DNA of 64,000 nucleotides, from positions 652,501 to 716,500 of the forward strand of contig NZ_CP045503.2 in assembly GCF_007004545.3 (NCBI RefSeq), read 5' to 3'. Shown here in pieces: positions 18,701-28,009 of this stretch (its first letter is position 1; the number at the start of each line of letters is the position of its first letter). The translations under genes and the position numbers were made by a program. The DNA comes from Shewanella eurypsychrophilus. Lineage in GTDB: Bacteria; Pseudomonadota; Gammaproteobacteria; Enterobacterales; Shewanellaceae. The notes under the pieces are model-generated. The model did not search any database and was not told the DNA's origin. It was given only the letters and a program-made list of their open reading frames with translations.

Positions 18701-18983
18701 TCGTCAACAAGCACTGAAACAGAAACTAGGTTCAAATGCGGGTGAGAGTCTTTATACCAGTGTTTATGAAGGTACAGTTGGTCGTTTACGTCCAGTACTG
18801 ATGACGGCGTTGACCTCGGCGCTCGGCCTGATCCCTATCTTGATATCAACTGGGGTAGGTAGTGAGATCCAGCAACCATTGGCTGTGGTTATTATCGGTG
18901 GTTTGTTTAGCTCGACAGCTTTGACCTTACTGGTATTGCCAACACTTTATCGTTGGATGTACCAGAAAGAGGAGAGAAACTAG
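15738..18983 (+). CDS. Heavy-metal RND efflux pump (CzcA/CusA family)
   Basis: 1081 aa, twelve transmembrane helices and two large periplasmic loops, driving proton-coupled metal export. In helix 4 the family signature reads GGLAVAIGMLVDGSVVMVEN: the Asp419 and Glu426 equivalents are present, but the first acidic residue of CzcA (DFGIIVDG) is Ala413, as in CusA-like and unclassified HME-RND pumps. Zn/Co specificity cannot therefore be assumed; Cu/Ag or another cation is possible. A His/Asp-rich cytoplasmic insertion (about residues 434-474, with QHL, PYHADED and AHTG) follows helix 4, unlike the short loop of most relatives. It ends the operon that starts at 13055. Confidence 0.9.
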   Translation: MLQRLIEVAIRNRLMVALALIAIAIASVAMLPKLNLDAFPDVTNVQVTVNTEAEGLAAEEVEKLISYPVESAMYALPAVTEVRSLSRTGLSLVTVVFAEGTDIYFARQQVFEQLQAAREMIPDGIGVPEIGPNTSGLGQIYQYILRADPGSGIDASELRSLNDYLVKLIMMPVGGVTEVLSFGGDVRQYQVQIDPNKLLSYGLTMEQVTTALESNNRNAGGWFMDQGQEQLVVRGYGLLPAGDAGLAAIKLIPLTEVAGTPVRVGDIATVDYGSEIRVGAVTMTRRDEAGQPQALGEVVAGVILKRMGANTKATIDDINARTALVEQALPDGVTFEVFYDQADLVDQAVTTVRDALLMAFVFIVVILALFLVNIRATMLVLLSIPVSIGLALMVMSYFGMSANLMSLGGLAVAIGMLVDGSVVMVENIFKHLTQPDSQHLSDARSRADGEADPYHADEDGVATLAHTGSTDGITMRVMLAAKEVCSPIFFATAIIIVVFAPLFALEGVEGKLFQPMAVSIILAMLSALVVALVAVPALAVFLFKRGITLRESAVLKPIEKVYRKLLTMTMANPKAVVITAITLFVLSMSLLPRLGTEFVPELEEGTINLRVTLAPTASLGTSIDVAPKLEKMLLEFPEVEYALSRIGAPELGGDPEPVSNIEIYIGLKPIDEWEHAETRIELQRKMEEKLSVYPGLLFTFSQPIATRVDELLSGVKAQLAIKIFGPDLDVLSASGERLTELVSNIPGAVDVSLEQVSGEAQLVVRPKRELLARYGISVDEVMSLVSQGIGGVSAGQVIDGNARYDINVRLAEEYRSSPDALRDLILKGVSGATVRLGEVASVEVEMAPPNIRRDDVQRRVVVQANVSGRDMGSVVEDIYAIIPQAELPAGYTVVVGGQYENQQRAQQKLMLVVPISIGLIALLLFFSFGSLKQVALIMANVPLALIGGVVALFISGTYLSVPSSIGFITLFGVAVLNGVVLVDSINQRRQQALKQKLGSNAGESLYTSVYEGTVGRLRPVLMTALTSALGLIPILISTGVGSEIQQPLAVVIIGGLFSSTALTLLVLPTLYRWMYQKEERN

Positions 18984-19548
18984 GTGCTAGGTGGTGTTAG
19001 TCACGAGGTACTAGGTTTGAGCAGTACCTCTCACCTAGAGACTTTCTTAGCTCTATCTTGAGCTAGATACTTTTTTAAAGCTGGAAGCTTAAAATGAGAT
19101 GCGTAGCGTTAGTCTGCCGTCGCATCTTATATTCACTTGGTCACTTACTTTTCTGGTGAGTCGACTTGTTACGCGCAGCAGGACGCTGCGCTTTTTTAAC
19201 GCAATAAACCTAAATATCTTTGTATTTCTTGCTGTCTCTTTTCATGCGAAAGACTGACTGCTTCAGCTTGCTAGTCGACTTTGGCATAGTCTTGATGAGA
19301 TGTTCGTCTGTTATTTAAGTTTCTTGTTGCCTTTACGAAGCTAGATTGTTGTTTTTTATTTTGTTTTTGTGTATTTTATGATGCTCAATCAAGGATGAGT
19401 TTAGTTAAAAAGCCTACTAAGGACGGTATCTCAGTGTGAGTGCGCTTCCTTATATTTCTATATTCCTTCTTAAGTGAACAATTTCGTTTTCTGTCTAAAG
19501 AGTCTCTACCAATTTCTGGGCTCTCAAATTTGTCTGCTAGGATGCACA
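18984..19548. other. Gene-free stretch: CTAG-rich repeats, terminator, leader of lipoprotein gene
   Basis: I see no gene here. The first 90 bases contain several CTAG tetramers and a short inverted pair (AGGTACT/AGTACCT, about 19009-19030). On the opposite strand is the 17-mer GCTAAGAAAGTCTCTAG, which also occurs near 9326 before accB. A terminator lies at 19173-19198. Around 19249 the stretch beginning AAAGACTGAC resembles one at 24804, about 300 and 240 bases ahead of two lipoprotein genes. Confidence 0.5.
19173..19198 (+). terminator. Rho-independent terminator after the RND operon
   Basis: GCGCAGC (19173-19179) and GCTGCGC (19185-19191) form a GC-rich stem with a 5-nt loop, followed directly by TTTTTT. 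It is 190 bases after the pump gene's stop and well before the next gene. Confidence 0.8.
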
Positions 19549-22500
19549 ATGAAACTTACAATCACGCTTACGTTGCTCATGTTATGTCTATTTGGTTGTG
19601 GTGGAGGCGATGATAACTCTAGCCCTGAACCGCAACCAACACCGGTAACTGATACTGATAATGACGGCATCGCAGATAATGTGGATAAAGATGATGATGG
19701 TGACGGAGTTGATGATGACAAGGATGCGTTTCCATTAGATGCAACCGAGTCAGTCGATACAGACGGTGATGGTATTGGTAATAATGCTGATACTGATGAC
19801 GATGGCGATGCTGTTCTAGATGAAGATGATGCATTTCCATTAGATGCTGCCGAGTCAGTCGATACCGACGGCGATGGTATAGGTAATAATGCAGATACTG
19901 ATGACGACGGCGATGCTGTTCTAGATGAAAATGATGCATTCCCATTAGATGCTACCGAGTCAGTCGATACAGACGGCGACGGCGTAGGCGACAATAGTGA
20001 TTTCTTTCTAACAGATGCGAGCTGTTTTGCAGAGTCAGATGGCAGTGAAGGGTTTTGTTATTTGACCTGGATGGCATCGCAGACAGTAAGCGTTGTGGAA
20101 TACGGTGATAATGGCGTTGTCTATTTTTCTGGACCACAGTGGGGATTAGTACATAGATACGATAGTAATACAGAGCATTTCTTAACCCCTGTCGTCGTTC
20201 AAGCTAGTGATACGCCAACGATGGCCTATTCAGCCGGTCATCAGCGTTTCTATATCAGTGATGATAATGGCGACATCAGTTATATTGATGAGGATGAATT
20301 AGCTCATTTCGTGACATTAGATAATCCTGCTACTAGCTTAATTCCAGTTGGCAATTACCTACTTACGCTAGTGGAAGCCTATTACAGTAGTGAGTATGCT
20401 ACTTACAATATTACCGGCGTAGTCTCCGAGCAGAATAATAATCACTTTGCTTTTCACTCAAGTGCTTACTCGTGGAATCAAGCTAAGTCTAGGCTGTATC
20501 ATTTCCAAGATGGCCTCTCACCGAATGATCTTCTTTATACTGAAATTGATCAGTTAACGGGTCAAATAGGCCAATCAGTAGATAGTCCATATCATGGTGA
20601 TTACTCTATTGAACCACCGCTCTCTATTTCACTAGACGGCAGTACCGTATTATTAGGTAGTGGAGATCTATATGACGCTGAAACATTAGAGTGGACAGGT
20701 TCAATCGCGAGTCAATTTAGCAGCGCATTCTGGTTAGCTGACAATGCTTTGGTCACGTTGCAAGCAAATTCAGGTGAATCATTTTTAGTTCGCCGAAATA
20801 AACAATTAGCGCTGCAAGAGTATGTCGCTATCGATGGTGAGTTATTAGGCGCATTTTCAAACAGTGATTCAGCGGTGTTAGTTTTAAAAACAGCTGAAAG
20901 AGTGTTGGTAAGCACATACCTAGTTAATGATGATAATGATGGTGATGGCGTAGTTAATATTGAAGATGCTTTTGCGCATAATGCCGCTTTTTCTAAAGAC
21001 ACAGATAATGACGGTTTTGCTGACGAGCTTAATGAAGGGATAGAAGCTAATGCGGAAATCTTGGCATTAATTGACGCATACCCACAAGATTCCGCATGTT
21101 GGCTAGCTGAGCATGGTGTTGATGGTGTGTGTGATTACCATGCTATGGTGCCTAATTTCAGCCCCGATGATGTGATCACTATTGACGGTGTTGTGTATCT
21201 ATTAAGTGCTGATAATAAGAAAATATATCGCTGGATATCTGATACTCAATCTTATACCAATCCAATAAACCTGCGCTCTTCTTTACCATTCAATAGTGAA
21301 GACTCTGCAACACAACTTGCGTACTCAGAGACCCATGAACGCTTGTATGTGGGTTTTGATTTTGGGGCTATCAAGTATGTTGAGCTTGACAATCTGGCTC
21401 TATTGCAAGAGTTTGCAAACTTGAGTAAATCGGTGGATGGTTTAGCCAGTGTGGGTAACTTTATACTCGCTCAAGACAGCACTGGTGCTTGGGTATCACA
21501 TCATATTTATAATCAAGATGGCATGCTCACCGATAGTAAGGATTGGAACTATTTTTCCCATACCTATGCATGGAATGAAGATACATCAAAGGTATATTTC
21601 TTGAGAGATGGAACTTCACCCAATGACCTGCATTTTGAAGAGATCGATCAGACTAACGGCACAATTATTAGTGCGGGTGATTCGCCCTACCACAGCAGTG
21701 CCGGCATCGCTCATCCGATACGGATTTCCAGTGATAACTCTAAAATCATCTTAGGCAGTGGCAGAGTTTTTGATGCTACAACATTAGATAAGCTCGCTGA
21801 TTTAGCCTTGTCAGCGATTGATATCAGATGGATAGGAGATGAAATTTTTGCCTTGTCAGTGAATGAGGCTGGCTCATCGGTGATCTCTATTTGGTCTGCT
21901 GATGATTACCAAAAAATAGGTGAGTTGAATGTATCGGGGGCACCTGTCTCCCTTGAGATTAATGGTGACGATTTGGTAGTGGTGACCATGACTGGTGACA
22001 CTCTTAGTTACCTTAATCAGTTAGTTGCAGATCACGATGGTGATGGTTTACCTGGTTGGTGGGAAGACCTGTATGGCTTAGATGATGCTAACAGCAACGA
22101 CGCTGCAGTTGATTCAGACGCTGATGGATTGATTAATATCGGTGAATTTGAGGCTCGTACAAATCCTAATATAATCGATACAGATGGCGATGGCTTGAGT
22201 GATGGTGACGAGGTCAATACTGTTCATTCCGAACCGCTAAATGCTGACTCAGATGGTGATGGAATATCTGACGGTGATGAGGTCAATGAACATGGTACCG
22301 ATCCATTAAATAGTGATTCTGATGGTGATGGTCTAAGTGACTATCTGGAGGTTGCAACGCTTGGCACAAATCCTTTAAGTCTTGATAGCGACAGCGATGG
22401 TATGCCTGATGCGTGGGAAGTTGACAATGCTACTAACCCGTTAGTGAATGATACCTCGCTTGATAACGACAGTGATGGCCTCATCAATGCTGATGAATTT

Positions 22501-24609
22501 GCTTATGGGAGCGATCCTAGCGTTATTGATAGTGACTTCGATAGCCTCAGTGATGGCGATGAAGTTCATACATACAATACGGATCCAACTAATGCAGATA
22601 CGGATGAAGATCGTATGCCTGATGGTTGGGAGCTCACCTTTGGATTTAACCCTAACTTAGATTCTGATTCGGCACTTGATTTTGACACCGATGGCTTTTC
22701 CAATGTTAAGGAATATTTTTTAAAGACGGATCCAACGAATTTAACTGATAAGCCTGTGGCAAAGCAGTGGTCTAGCAATCAAGGCAACGCTGCGCATAAT
22801 GGTCTCAATGTTGTAGACATTAATAGTAATGACTTGAGCTTACGTTGGAGTGTCGATATTCCGGTTAATTTCGATTATACGAATGACAGTATCGTTATCG
22901 CAGACAGTAAAGTTGTTGTCACGGGTAATCAAATTAACAACAGTTCAGTCAAAGAAATATTAAGCCTAGACGCACTAGACGGCACTATCGTATGGCAAAA
23001 ATCCTATGAGGTGAACTCTATTACCCCTCCGGCAGTGAGTGATGGAAAAGTGTATTTTCAAACCGGCGGCCATGATGATTCCTTTGTTCGCGCCCTTGAT
23101 ATTACAAGTGGGAATTTAGTATTTAAATCGGCTTATAGCAATCAATGGTCAGATTTTGCTGCTCCTACCCCCTTTGGCGATAGTATCTATGTAGGAGGTG
23201 GTTCTTATGGCGGTATCTATCGATTTGATGCGAGCTCAGGTGAAGAAATTTGGTTTAGAGGTGGAAGCCATAGTGATTATTGGACGCCAGCAGTCGATCA
23301 ACAATCAGTGTACTTTTTTAATGAGGCTTTAGATATTTTAGATAGAGAGACTGGTGAGTTGTCGGCATCTATAGCAGTAGATGGTTTGTCTTTTAATGGA
23401 CAAATTCCAATTCTGGGTAATGAAGATGACCTATTTGTTAATTATGACAATGAATTGGTAGCCTTTGACCTAGCTGGAAACACCGTTAAATGGCAAAAGC
23501 AAGTAAGCTACTCAACATCCATTTCTGTTGGATTTGGTGAGGTCTATATTATCAATAATGACTCAATTAACGCGTTAGACTCAAGAGATGGCGCTTTATT
23601 GTGGGCTTGGGAGCCTGATAATAACGAGTCTTTACAGGGCAATATTGTCGTTAGCAATAATTTGCTGTTTGTCTCTGGCAGTTCAACCACTTTTGCCGTG
23701 AATTTAGAGAGCCATCAACAGGTATGGTCAATCTCAGAGAGTGGAAAATTGTCACTAGGTAATGAAGGCGCTCTGTATATACTTAATCAACAAGATTCAA
23801 AACTCGTAGCGATTAACGTCAGTGGTGATGCAGATAATGACGGTATGCTCGATTGGTACGAAGATTACTATGGGTTCGATAAACTTAACGCCGATGACGC
23901 TATTTTAGATGCAGATAACGATGGCTTAACCAATGTTGAGGAGTATGACTTAAGCACCAACCCAGTGAGTAACGATACTGATGGTGATCAAGTTAATGAC
24001 GGCGAGGAGGTTAATACGTACCTGACAAATCCGCTTTTGATGGATACAGACTATGATGGCTTAGATGATGGTACAGAGCTCAATTCGACATTAACGGATC
24101 CCTTACTTGGCGATACTGATGGAGATTCATTTTCCGATGGTGATGAAGTGAATTTATATGCTAGTGACCCTAATGATGCTGATTCTAGGCCTACCGCTTT
24201 GACTGAGTTCAATGAGGGTTTCGAAGCTGAACTCGTGCTCAATTGGCAAAGCGGAGCCAGCTCAGGTGCTCCGTGGGCTAATTCGCAAACCAATTCGAGT
24301 CAAGGTGAAACAAGTTTCCGCTCAGGCAGTATTGGTGATTCGCAAGTTAGTAGTACAGAGTTTAAAGTATTGGTGGCGAGCGGAGTATTGAGCTTTGATA
24401 GCTTGGTCTTGTCGGAGCCATGCTGCGATCTACTTAAGGTCTATGTGAATGATGAACTCATGATGCAAACAGCCAGTCAGGAGTGGAGTACTCATTCGTT
24501 GAGTCTTGAAGCCGGTGAAAATACGGTTCGTTTCGATTATACAAAAGATGGCAGTGCCTCAAGCTTAGAAGATGCAGTATGGATAGATAACTTAGTTTTT
24601 AACCAGTAA
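19549..24609 (+). CDS. Giant lipoprotein with thrombospondin type-3-like repeats and PQQ-like propeller
   Basis: About 1686 aa. A signal peptide ends at the lipobox LFGC, giving a lipid-anchored surface or periplasmic protein. The layout is: Asp-rich TSP3-like calcium repeats (DTDGDGIGNNADTDDDGD type, near the start); two homologous blocks of roughly 350 residues each, opening with DA/DSxC(F/W) and sharing SPNDL(L/H), DSPYH and LGSG; more TSP3 repeats (DSDGDGLSDGDEVN type); a PQQ/beta-propeller-like region (SLDALDGTIVWQ, ALDSRDGALLWAW); a third TSP3 block; and a C-terminal jelly-roll-like domain (about the last 130 residues). ATG 19549 has AGGA six bases upstream and opens on the signal peptide; an earlier in-frame TTG/GTG-type start would add 25 residues ahead of it. 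No partner genes adjoin. Adhesion or polymer binding is plausible but unproven. Confidence 0.75.
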   Translation: MKLTITLTLLMLCLFGCGGGDDNSSPEPQPTPVTDTDNDGIADNVDKDDDGDGVDDDKDAFPLDATESVDTDGDGIGNNADTDDDGDAVLDEDDAFPLDAAESVDTDGDGIGNNADTDDDGDAVLDENDAFPLDATESVDTDGDGVGDNSDFFLTDASCFAESDGSEGFCYLTWMASQTVSVVEYGDNGVVYFSGPQWGLVHRYDSNTEHFLTPVVVQASDTPTMAYSAGHQRFYISDDNGDISYIDEDELAHFVTLDNPATSLIPVGNYLLTLVEAYYSSEYATYNITGVVSEQNNNHFAFHSSAYSWNQAKSRLYHFQDGLSPNDLLYTEIDQLTGQIGQSVDSPYHGDYSIEPPLSISLDGSTVLLGSGDLYDAETLEWTGSIASQFSSAFWLADNALVTLQANSGESFLVRRNKQLALQEYVAIDGELLGAFSNSDSAVLVLKTAERVLVSTYLVNDDNDGDGVVNIEDAFAHNAAFSKDTDNDGFADELNEGIEANAEILALIDAYPQDSACWLAEHGVDGVCDYHAMVPNFSPDDVITIDGVVYLLSADNKKIYRWISDTQSYTNPINLRSSLPFNSEDSATQLAYSETHERLYVGFDFGAIKYVELDNLALLQEFANLSKSVDGLASVGNFILAQDSTGAWVSHHIYNQDGMLTDSKDWNYFSHTYAWNEDTSKVYFLRDGTSPNDLHFEEIDQTNGTIISAGDSPYHSSAGIAHPIRISSDNSKIILGSGRVFDATTLDKLADLALSAIDIRWIGDEIFALSVNEAGSSVISIWSADDYQKIGELNVSGAPVSLEINGDDLVVVTMTGDTLSYLNQLVADHDGDGLPGWWEDLYGLDDANSNDAAVDSDADGLINIGEFEARTNPNIIDTDGDGLSDGDEVNTVHSEPLNADSDGDGISDGDEVNEHGTDPLNSDSDGDGLSDYLEVATLGTNPLSLDSDSDGMPDAWEVDNATNPLVNDTSLDNDSDGLINADEFAYGSDPSVIDSDFDSLSDGDEVHTYNTDPTNADTDEDRMPDGWELTFGFNPNLDSDSALDFDTDGFSNVKEYFLKTDPTNLTDKPVAKQWSSNQGNAAHNGLNVVDINSNDLSLRWSVDIPVNFDYTNDSIVIADSKVVVTGNQINNSSVKEILSLDALDGTIVWQKSYEVNSITPPAVSDGKVYFQTGGHDDSFVRALDITSGNLVFKSAYSNQWSDFAAPTPFGDSIYVGGGSYGGIYRFDASSGEEIWFRGGSHSDYWTPAVDQQSVYFFNEALDILDRETGELSASIAVDGLSFNGQIPILGNEDDLFVNYDNELVAFDLAGNTVKWQKQVSYSTSISVGFGEVYIINNDSINALDSRDGALLWAWEPDNNESLQGNIVVSNNLLFVSGSSTTFAVNLESHQQVWSISESGKLSLGNEGALYILNQQDSKLVAINVSGDADNDGMLDWYEDYYGFDKLNADDAILDADNDGLTNVEEYDLSTNPVSNDTDGDQVNDGEEVNTYLTNPLLMDTDYDGLDDGTELNSTLTDPLLGDTDGDSFSDGDEVNLYASDPNDADSRPTALTEFNEGFEAELVLNWQSGASSGAPWANSQTNSSQGETSFRSGSIGDSQVSSTEFKVLVASGVLSFDSLVLSEPCCDLLKVYVNDELMMQTASQEWSTHSLSLEAGENTVRFDYTKDGSASSLEDAVWIDNLVFNQ

Positions 24610-25045
24610 TTTACCTGTCGAAGTAATTTTTAAAAAAGCCCAATCTGTTGATTGGGCTTTTTTATTAGAGTGTCACGTCCTGAGGTAAGCAGATGTTTTG
24701 GGTGCTTATTAATGAATCCTTCAAATCCTATCTAAAATCTAAAATCTAAAATCCTTTGAAATCTACCTAACCTTTATAACTTCTAGTCTTTGCCTGTCAA
24801 ACTAAAGACTGACCATTTCGGCTGCTTAGTTGACCGGAAAACAGTTCTCGTGAAACCTTTGTTAATTATTTGTTGGTTTCACCCAAGTGTTTAACTTCTA
24901 TTACTGTCTGTTTTTAAAGTGGTTATTTTTTCTGTGACATTTTTGAAATGTAACTGAAATCAGCTTGAAGTCTTATTGTCATATTGGGCCGTTAGTTTCG
25001 TTTGCCTAATAACTCAATACTTTTATTCCGTCTGCGGAGATGACA
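24610..25045. other. Gene-free stretch between two lipoprotein genes
   Basis: No gene is seen. It contains the terminator at 24633-24663, three tandem copies of TCTAAAA (24731-24751), a segment near 24804 related to one upstream of the preceding lipoprotein gene, and an AT-rich run (about 24850-25000) that likely holds the promoter of the next gene. Confidence 0.5.
24633..24663. terminator. Bidirectional-type Rho-independent terminator
   Basis: AAAAAGCCCAAT (24633-24644) pairs with ATTGGGCTTTTT (24651-24662) around a 6-nt loop, followed by T residues on the plus strand. It closes the giant lipoprotein gene. Confidence 0.9.
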
Positions 25046-27874
25046 ATGGACCTGAAAAATATTTTTAAACTCGGTGCACTTTCGACTGCATTAGCTCTTG
25101 CCGGTTGTGGTGGCGATATTAATATTAATACCGGTGGCGAGGGGGGAAATACGCCTCCTCCGACTACAGTACCGACTCCGGGCCAAAGCGTTCAAGAGTT
25201 AGCTTACAGTGGTTTCGCCGAGCGTAATGCCAGCCTGTCCGTCGATGGTAAACAGGTGTGGATGCTGAAGGGGACCTTAGCCCCAACGAACGCCGCGTCT
25301 AGCATGGGTAGCGGTGACACAGGTGGACAAGATGCAGATAAGATTGTCTTGGGTAACGATGTTGTTTGGGAGCTAGATGGCGCCGTTATCGCGGGTAGCG
25401 ATAAGGAAAACTCTGTGGAGCTGATCATCAGAGCTGGCACTAAGGTTATCGGCGGCAGTGATGCTTACCTGGTGATCAGTCGCGACTCGAAGATCCAGGC
25501 CGAAGGTTCTAAGACTCAGCCTATCGTGTTTACTTCGAAAGAAAGTGCCTTGGGTGAAACCGGTGAAGCGGGCCAGTGGGGCGGACTGGTATTACTGGGT
25601 AACGCCCCGGTAAATACCTGTCCTGATCTCGATGCCTGTGATGCAGCATTCGAGGTGGGCAACCACAGTTATGGCGGTAATGACAGTGAAGATAGTTCAG
25701 GTTCGATCAAGTATGTTCGTGTCGAGTTCGGTGGCTTCAAGATAAACGACACTCAGGAGATGAACGGTATCTCTTTTGCTGCTGTCGGTTCAGGGACACA
25801 AGTCGACCATATTCAAATTCACTTGAATAACGATGACGGCGTCGAGTTCTGGGGCGGTAACGTGTCCATTTCCCATGTAGTGTTAACCGAAAACTTCGAT
25901 GACTCGCTGGATTGGACCAATGGTTGGCAAGGGAGTGCGCAGCACGTTTATATCCGTCAGCAAGATAACGGTTCAAACCGAGGCATAGAGGGTGACAGTA
26001 ACAGCGATGCCGATGCTACGCCTCAGTCTCAACCTGTATTGGCCAACGTGACCATAGCTGTAGCCAATGGCGAGAACAGCGGTGGTGACCACGGTGAAGG
26101 TATCTTGTTCCGTAAGGGAACCGGGGCTCACGCTTACAACATACTCGTCAAGGGCGGTGTCGATTCCGGTGAATGTCTAGAGATCAACGATGACAACACA
26201 GTTGTCAGTGCGCAAGATGCAGCACTTACCATGCAAAACAGCTTAATCGATTGTGTCGAGCCATTTAAGAATGCAAAAGCAGATGCGGAAAAGGGACGTT
26301 CACTGTCTCTGGACGTTGAAGCTTGGTTCTTAGCTCAACAAGGCAACTTAGCGGCTGCATCGGATCTTAATGGTTATATGCCTAATAGCTCATCTGTCGC
26401 TCTGACAGGTGGGGCTGCAGACCTGAGTAATTTAGACGCCCGCTTAGAAGACGCGCAGTATATCGGCGCGTTCGATGGCTCGAATGACTGGACTCAAGGT
26501 TGGACGACGGCGATTCATGACGAGGTCACTCCGGCGCCAAGTGCATTACCCGTGCTGACATCGTGTCCGCTAGGAACATCTGCCGAGACCGTCGTTGCCG
26601 GTATCTATAAAGACAGCTCAATTAATCTTGTTTGTACTCTAGAAGGTAATGTCACTACTAATACGACCCTACTCGCGGGTCAGAATGTGATGTACAAGAT
26701 CGACGGCGGCGCCGTGGTTGTCGGCGGCGATAAAACAGATTCTGCTACCCTGGCGATTCAAGCCGGCGCATATCTTTTTGCCACAGATAACAGCTATATC
26801 ACAGTGAGCCGTGGCTCGAAGATCATGGCCCAGGGCAGTGCGACTCACCCCATCATTATGACGTCTGAGCAAGATGTCATCATGGGGGCAGAAGCTGCTC
26901 GTGGTCAGTGGGGCGGCTTAGTGCTACTAGGTAACGGACTCACTAACAAATGTGATGATCACACCAGTTGTGATGTGGCATTCGAGGTGGGTGACTTCCC
27001 ATATGGCGGCAATGACAACACAGATAACAGCGGTCAAATCAGTTATGTGGTCATCAAGTACGCCGGCTTTAAGGTCAATGATACCCAAGAGATGAATGGT
27101 ATCTCTTTTGCGGCAGTGGGTAGCGGCACTCAGGTCGACCATATTCAAATTCATGCCAATGGTGATGATGGTGTCGAGTTCTGGGGCGGCGCGGTAAATC
27201 TTAAATATGTGTATCTGACCGATAACTTCGATGACAGCTTAGATTGGACTAATGGCTGGCAGGGCAAGGCGCAGTTTGTCTACATCACCCATGAAGATGG
27301 CAACGCCAACCGTGGCATAGAGGGCGATAGCCATAAAGGCACAGGTGATACACCTGTTTCTAGACCTATCCTGTCTAACTTCACCATATTACCGGGTGTC
27401 GATATCGAAAATGCCAGTGGTGATAAGGGCGAAGGGATCTTGCTTCGAGTTGCTACCGCAGCTTCACTCAATAACATACTGGTTCAGGGACGTAAGGGAA
27501 CGACGTCTACTACCGAGTCTGGTGAGTGTCTGGAGCTGGACGGCACCTATGCCGACCTGGTTGATAACGTCAATAATGACCAGCTGACCATCAGTCATTC
27601 GATTATCGATTGTAATGAGCCGTTCAAGTACAGCTCTGATAATGCGGCAACTGCAGATGCCGTTGATGTGGCGACTTGGTTTATGGGCCAAACGGGTAAT
27701 GGCACGGCTGCCGTGTCGATAACCCATGGTATGCCAGCTGCGAACGAAACCAATCTACTGGGCGCGGGTAAGGATATGAGCACCACTGACAGCTTCTTCG
27801 AGTCAACTGACTATATCGGCGCATTCGATGGCCAGAACGACTGGCGTCAAGGTTGGGCCTTCATCGCTCAATAA
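25046..27874 (+). CDS. Internally duplicated lipoprotein, likely partner of the next TonB receptor
   Basis: About 942 aa. A signal peptide ends at the lipobox LAGC, then a Gly/Pro/Thr-rich linker. Two homologous halves of about 450 residues follow. Each has an opening with AGxxVIGG or VVGGDK, then GQWGGLVLLGN, EMNGISFAAVGSGTQVDH, NDDGVEFWGG or GDDGVEFWGG, NFDDSLDWTNGWQG, NRGIEGDS and a final YIGAFDG. The rhythm suggests right-handed beta-helix folds, each with a few paired cysteines. ATG 25046 is chosen because CGGAGA lies five to six bases upstream; the in-frame ATG 25040 is too close to it. The TonB receptor follows 135 bp later, so the protein may be a surface binding partner; the ligand is unknown. 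Confidence 0.7.
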   Translation: MDLKNIFKLGALSTALALAGCGGDININTGGEGGNTPPPTTVPTPGQSVQELAYSGFAERNASLSVDGKQVWMLKGTLAPTNAASSMGSGDTGGQDADKIVLGNDVVWELDGAVIAGSDKENSVELIIRAGTKVIGGSDAYLVISRDSKIQAEGSKTQPIVFTSKESALGETGEAGQWGGLVLLGNAPVNTCPDLDACDAAFEVGNHSYGGNDSEDSSGSIKYVRVEFGGFKINDTQEMNGISFAAVGSGTQVDHIQIHLNNDDGVEFWGGNVSISHVVLTENFDDSLDWTNGWQGSAQHVYIRQQDNGSNRGIEGDSNSDADATPQSQPVLANVTIAVANGENSGGDHGEGILFRKGTGAHAYNILVKGGVDSGECLEINDDNTVVSAQDAALTMQNSLIDCVEPFKNAKADAEKGRSLSLDVEAWFLAQQGNLAAASDLNGYMPNSSSVALTGGAADLSNLDARLEDAQYIGAFDGSNDWTQGWTTAIHDEVTPAPSALPVLTSCPLGTSAETVVAGIYKDSSINLVCTLEGNVTTNTTLLAGQNVMYKIDGGAVVVGGDKTDSATLAIQAGAYLFATDNSYITVSRGSKIMAQGSATHPIIMTSEQDVIMGAEAARGQWGGLVLLGNGLTNKCDDHTSCDVAFEVGDFPYGGNDNTDNSGQISYVVIKYAGFKVNDTQEMNGISFAAVGSGTQVDHIQIHANGDDGVEFWGGAVNLKYVYLTDNFDDSLDWTNGWQGKAQFVYITHEDGNANRGIEGDSHKGTGDTPVSRPILSNFTILPGVDIENASGDKGEGILLRVATAASLNNILVQGRKGTTSTTESGECLELDGTYADLVDNVNNDQLTISHSIIDCNEPFKYSSDNAATADAVDVATWFMGQTGNGTAAVSITHGMPAANETNLLGAGKDMSTTDSFFESTDYIGAFDGQNDWRQGWAFIAQ

Positions 27875-28009
27875 CCCTTATCAAAAACTCACATCCTCAG
27901 ACGTTTAATGGGGATGTGACCTCTAGTAAGTGCTGGAGGAAAGTTTACTGATATGACATAAAGCCGTGAATGACTGCGGCTTTCATCAACCCCATACAGG
28001 ATAGTAGGT

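Noticed and set aside
19524..19994. Long antisense frames opposite the giant lipoprotein
   Set aside because: Asp-rich GAT/GAC codons leave antisense frames open; Ser/His-rich low-complexity shadow products.
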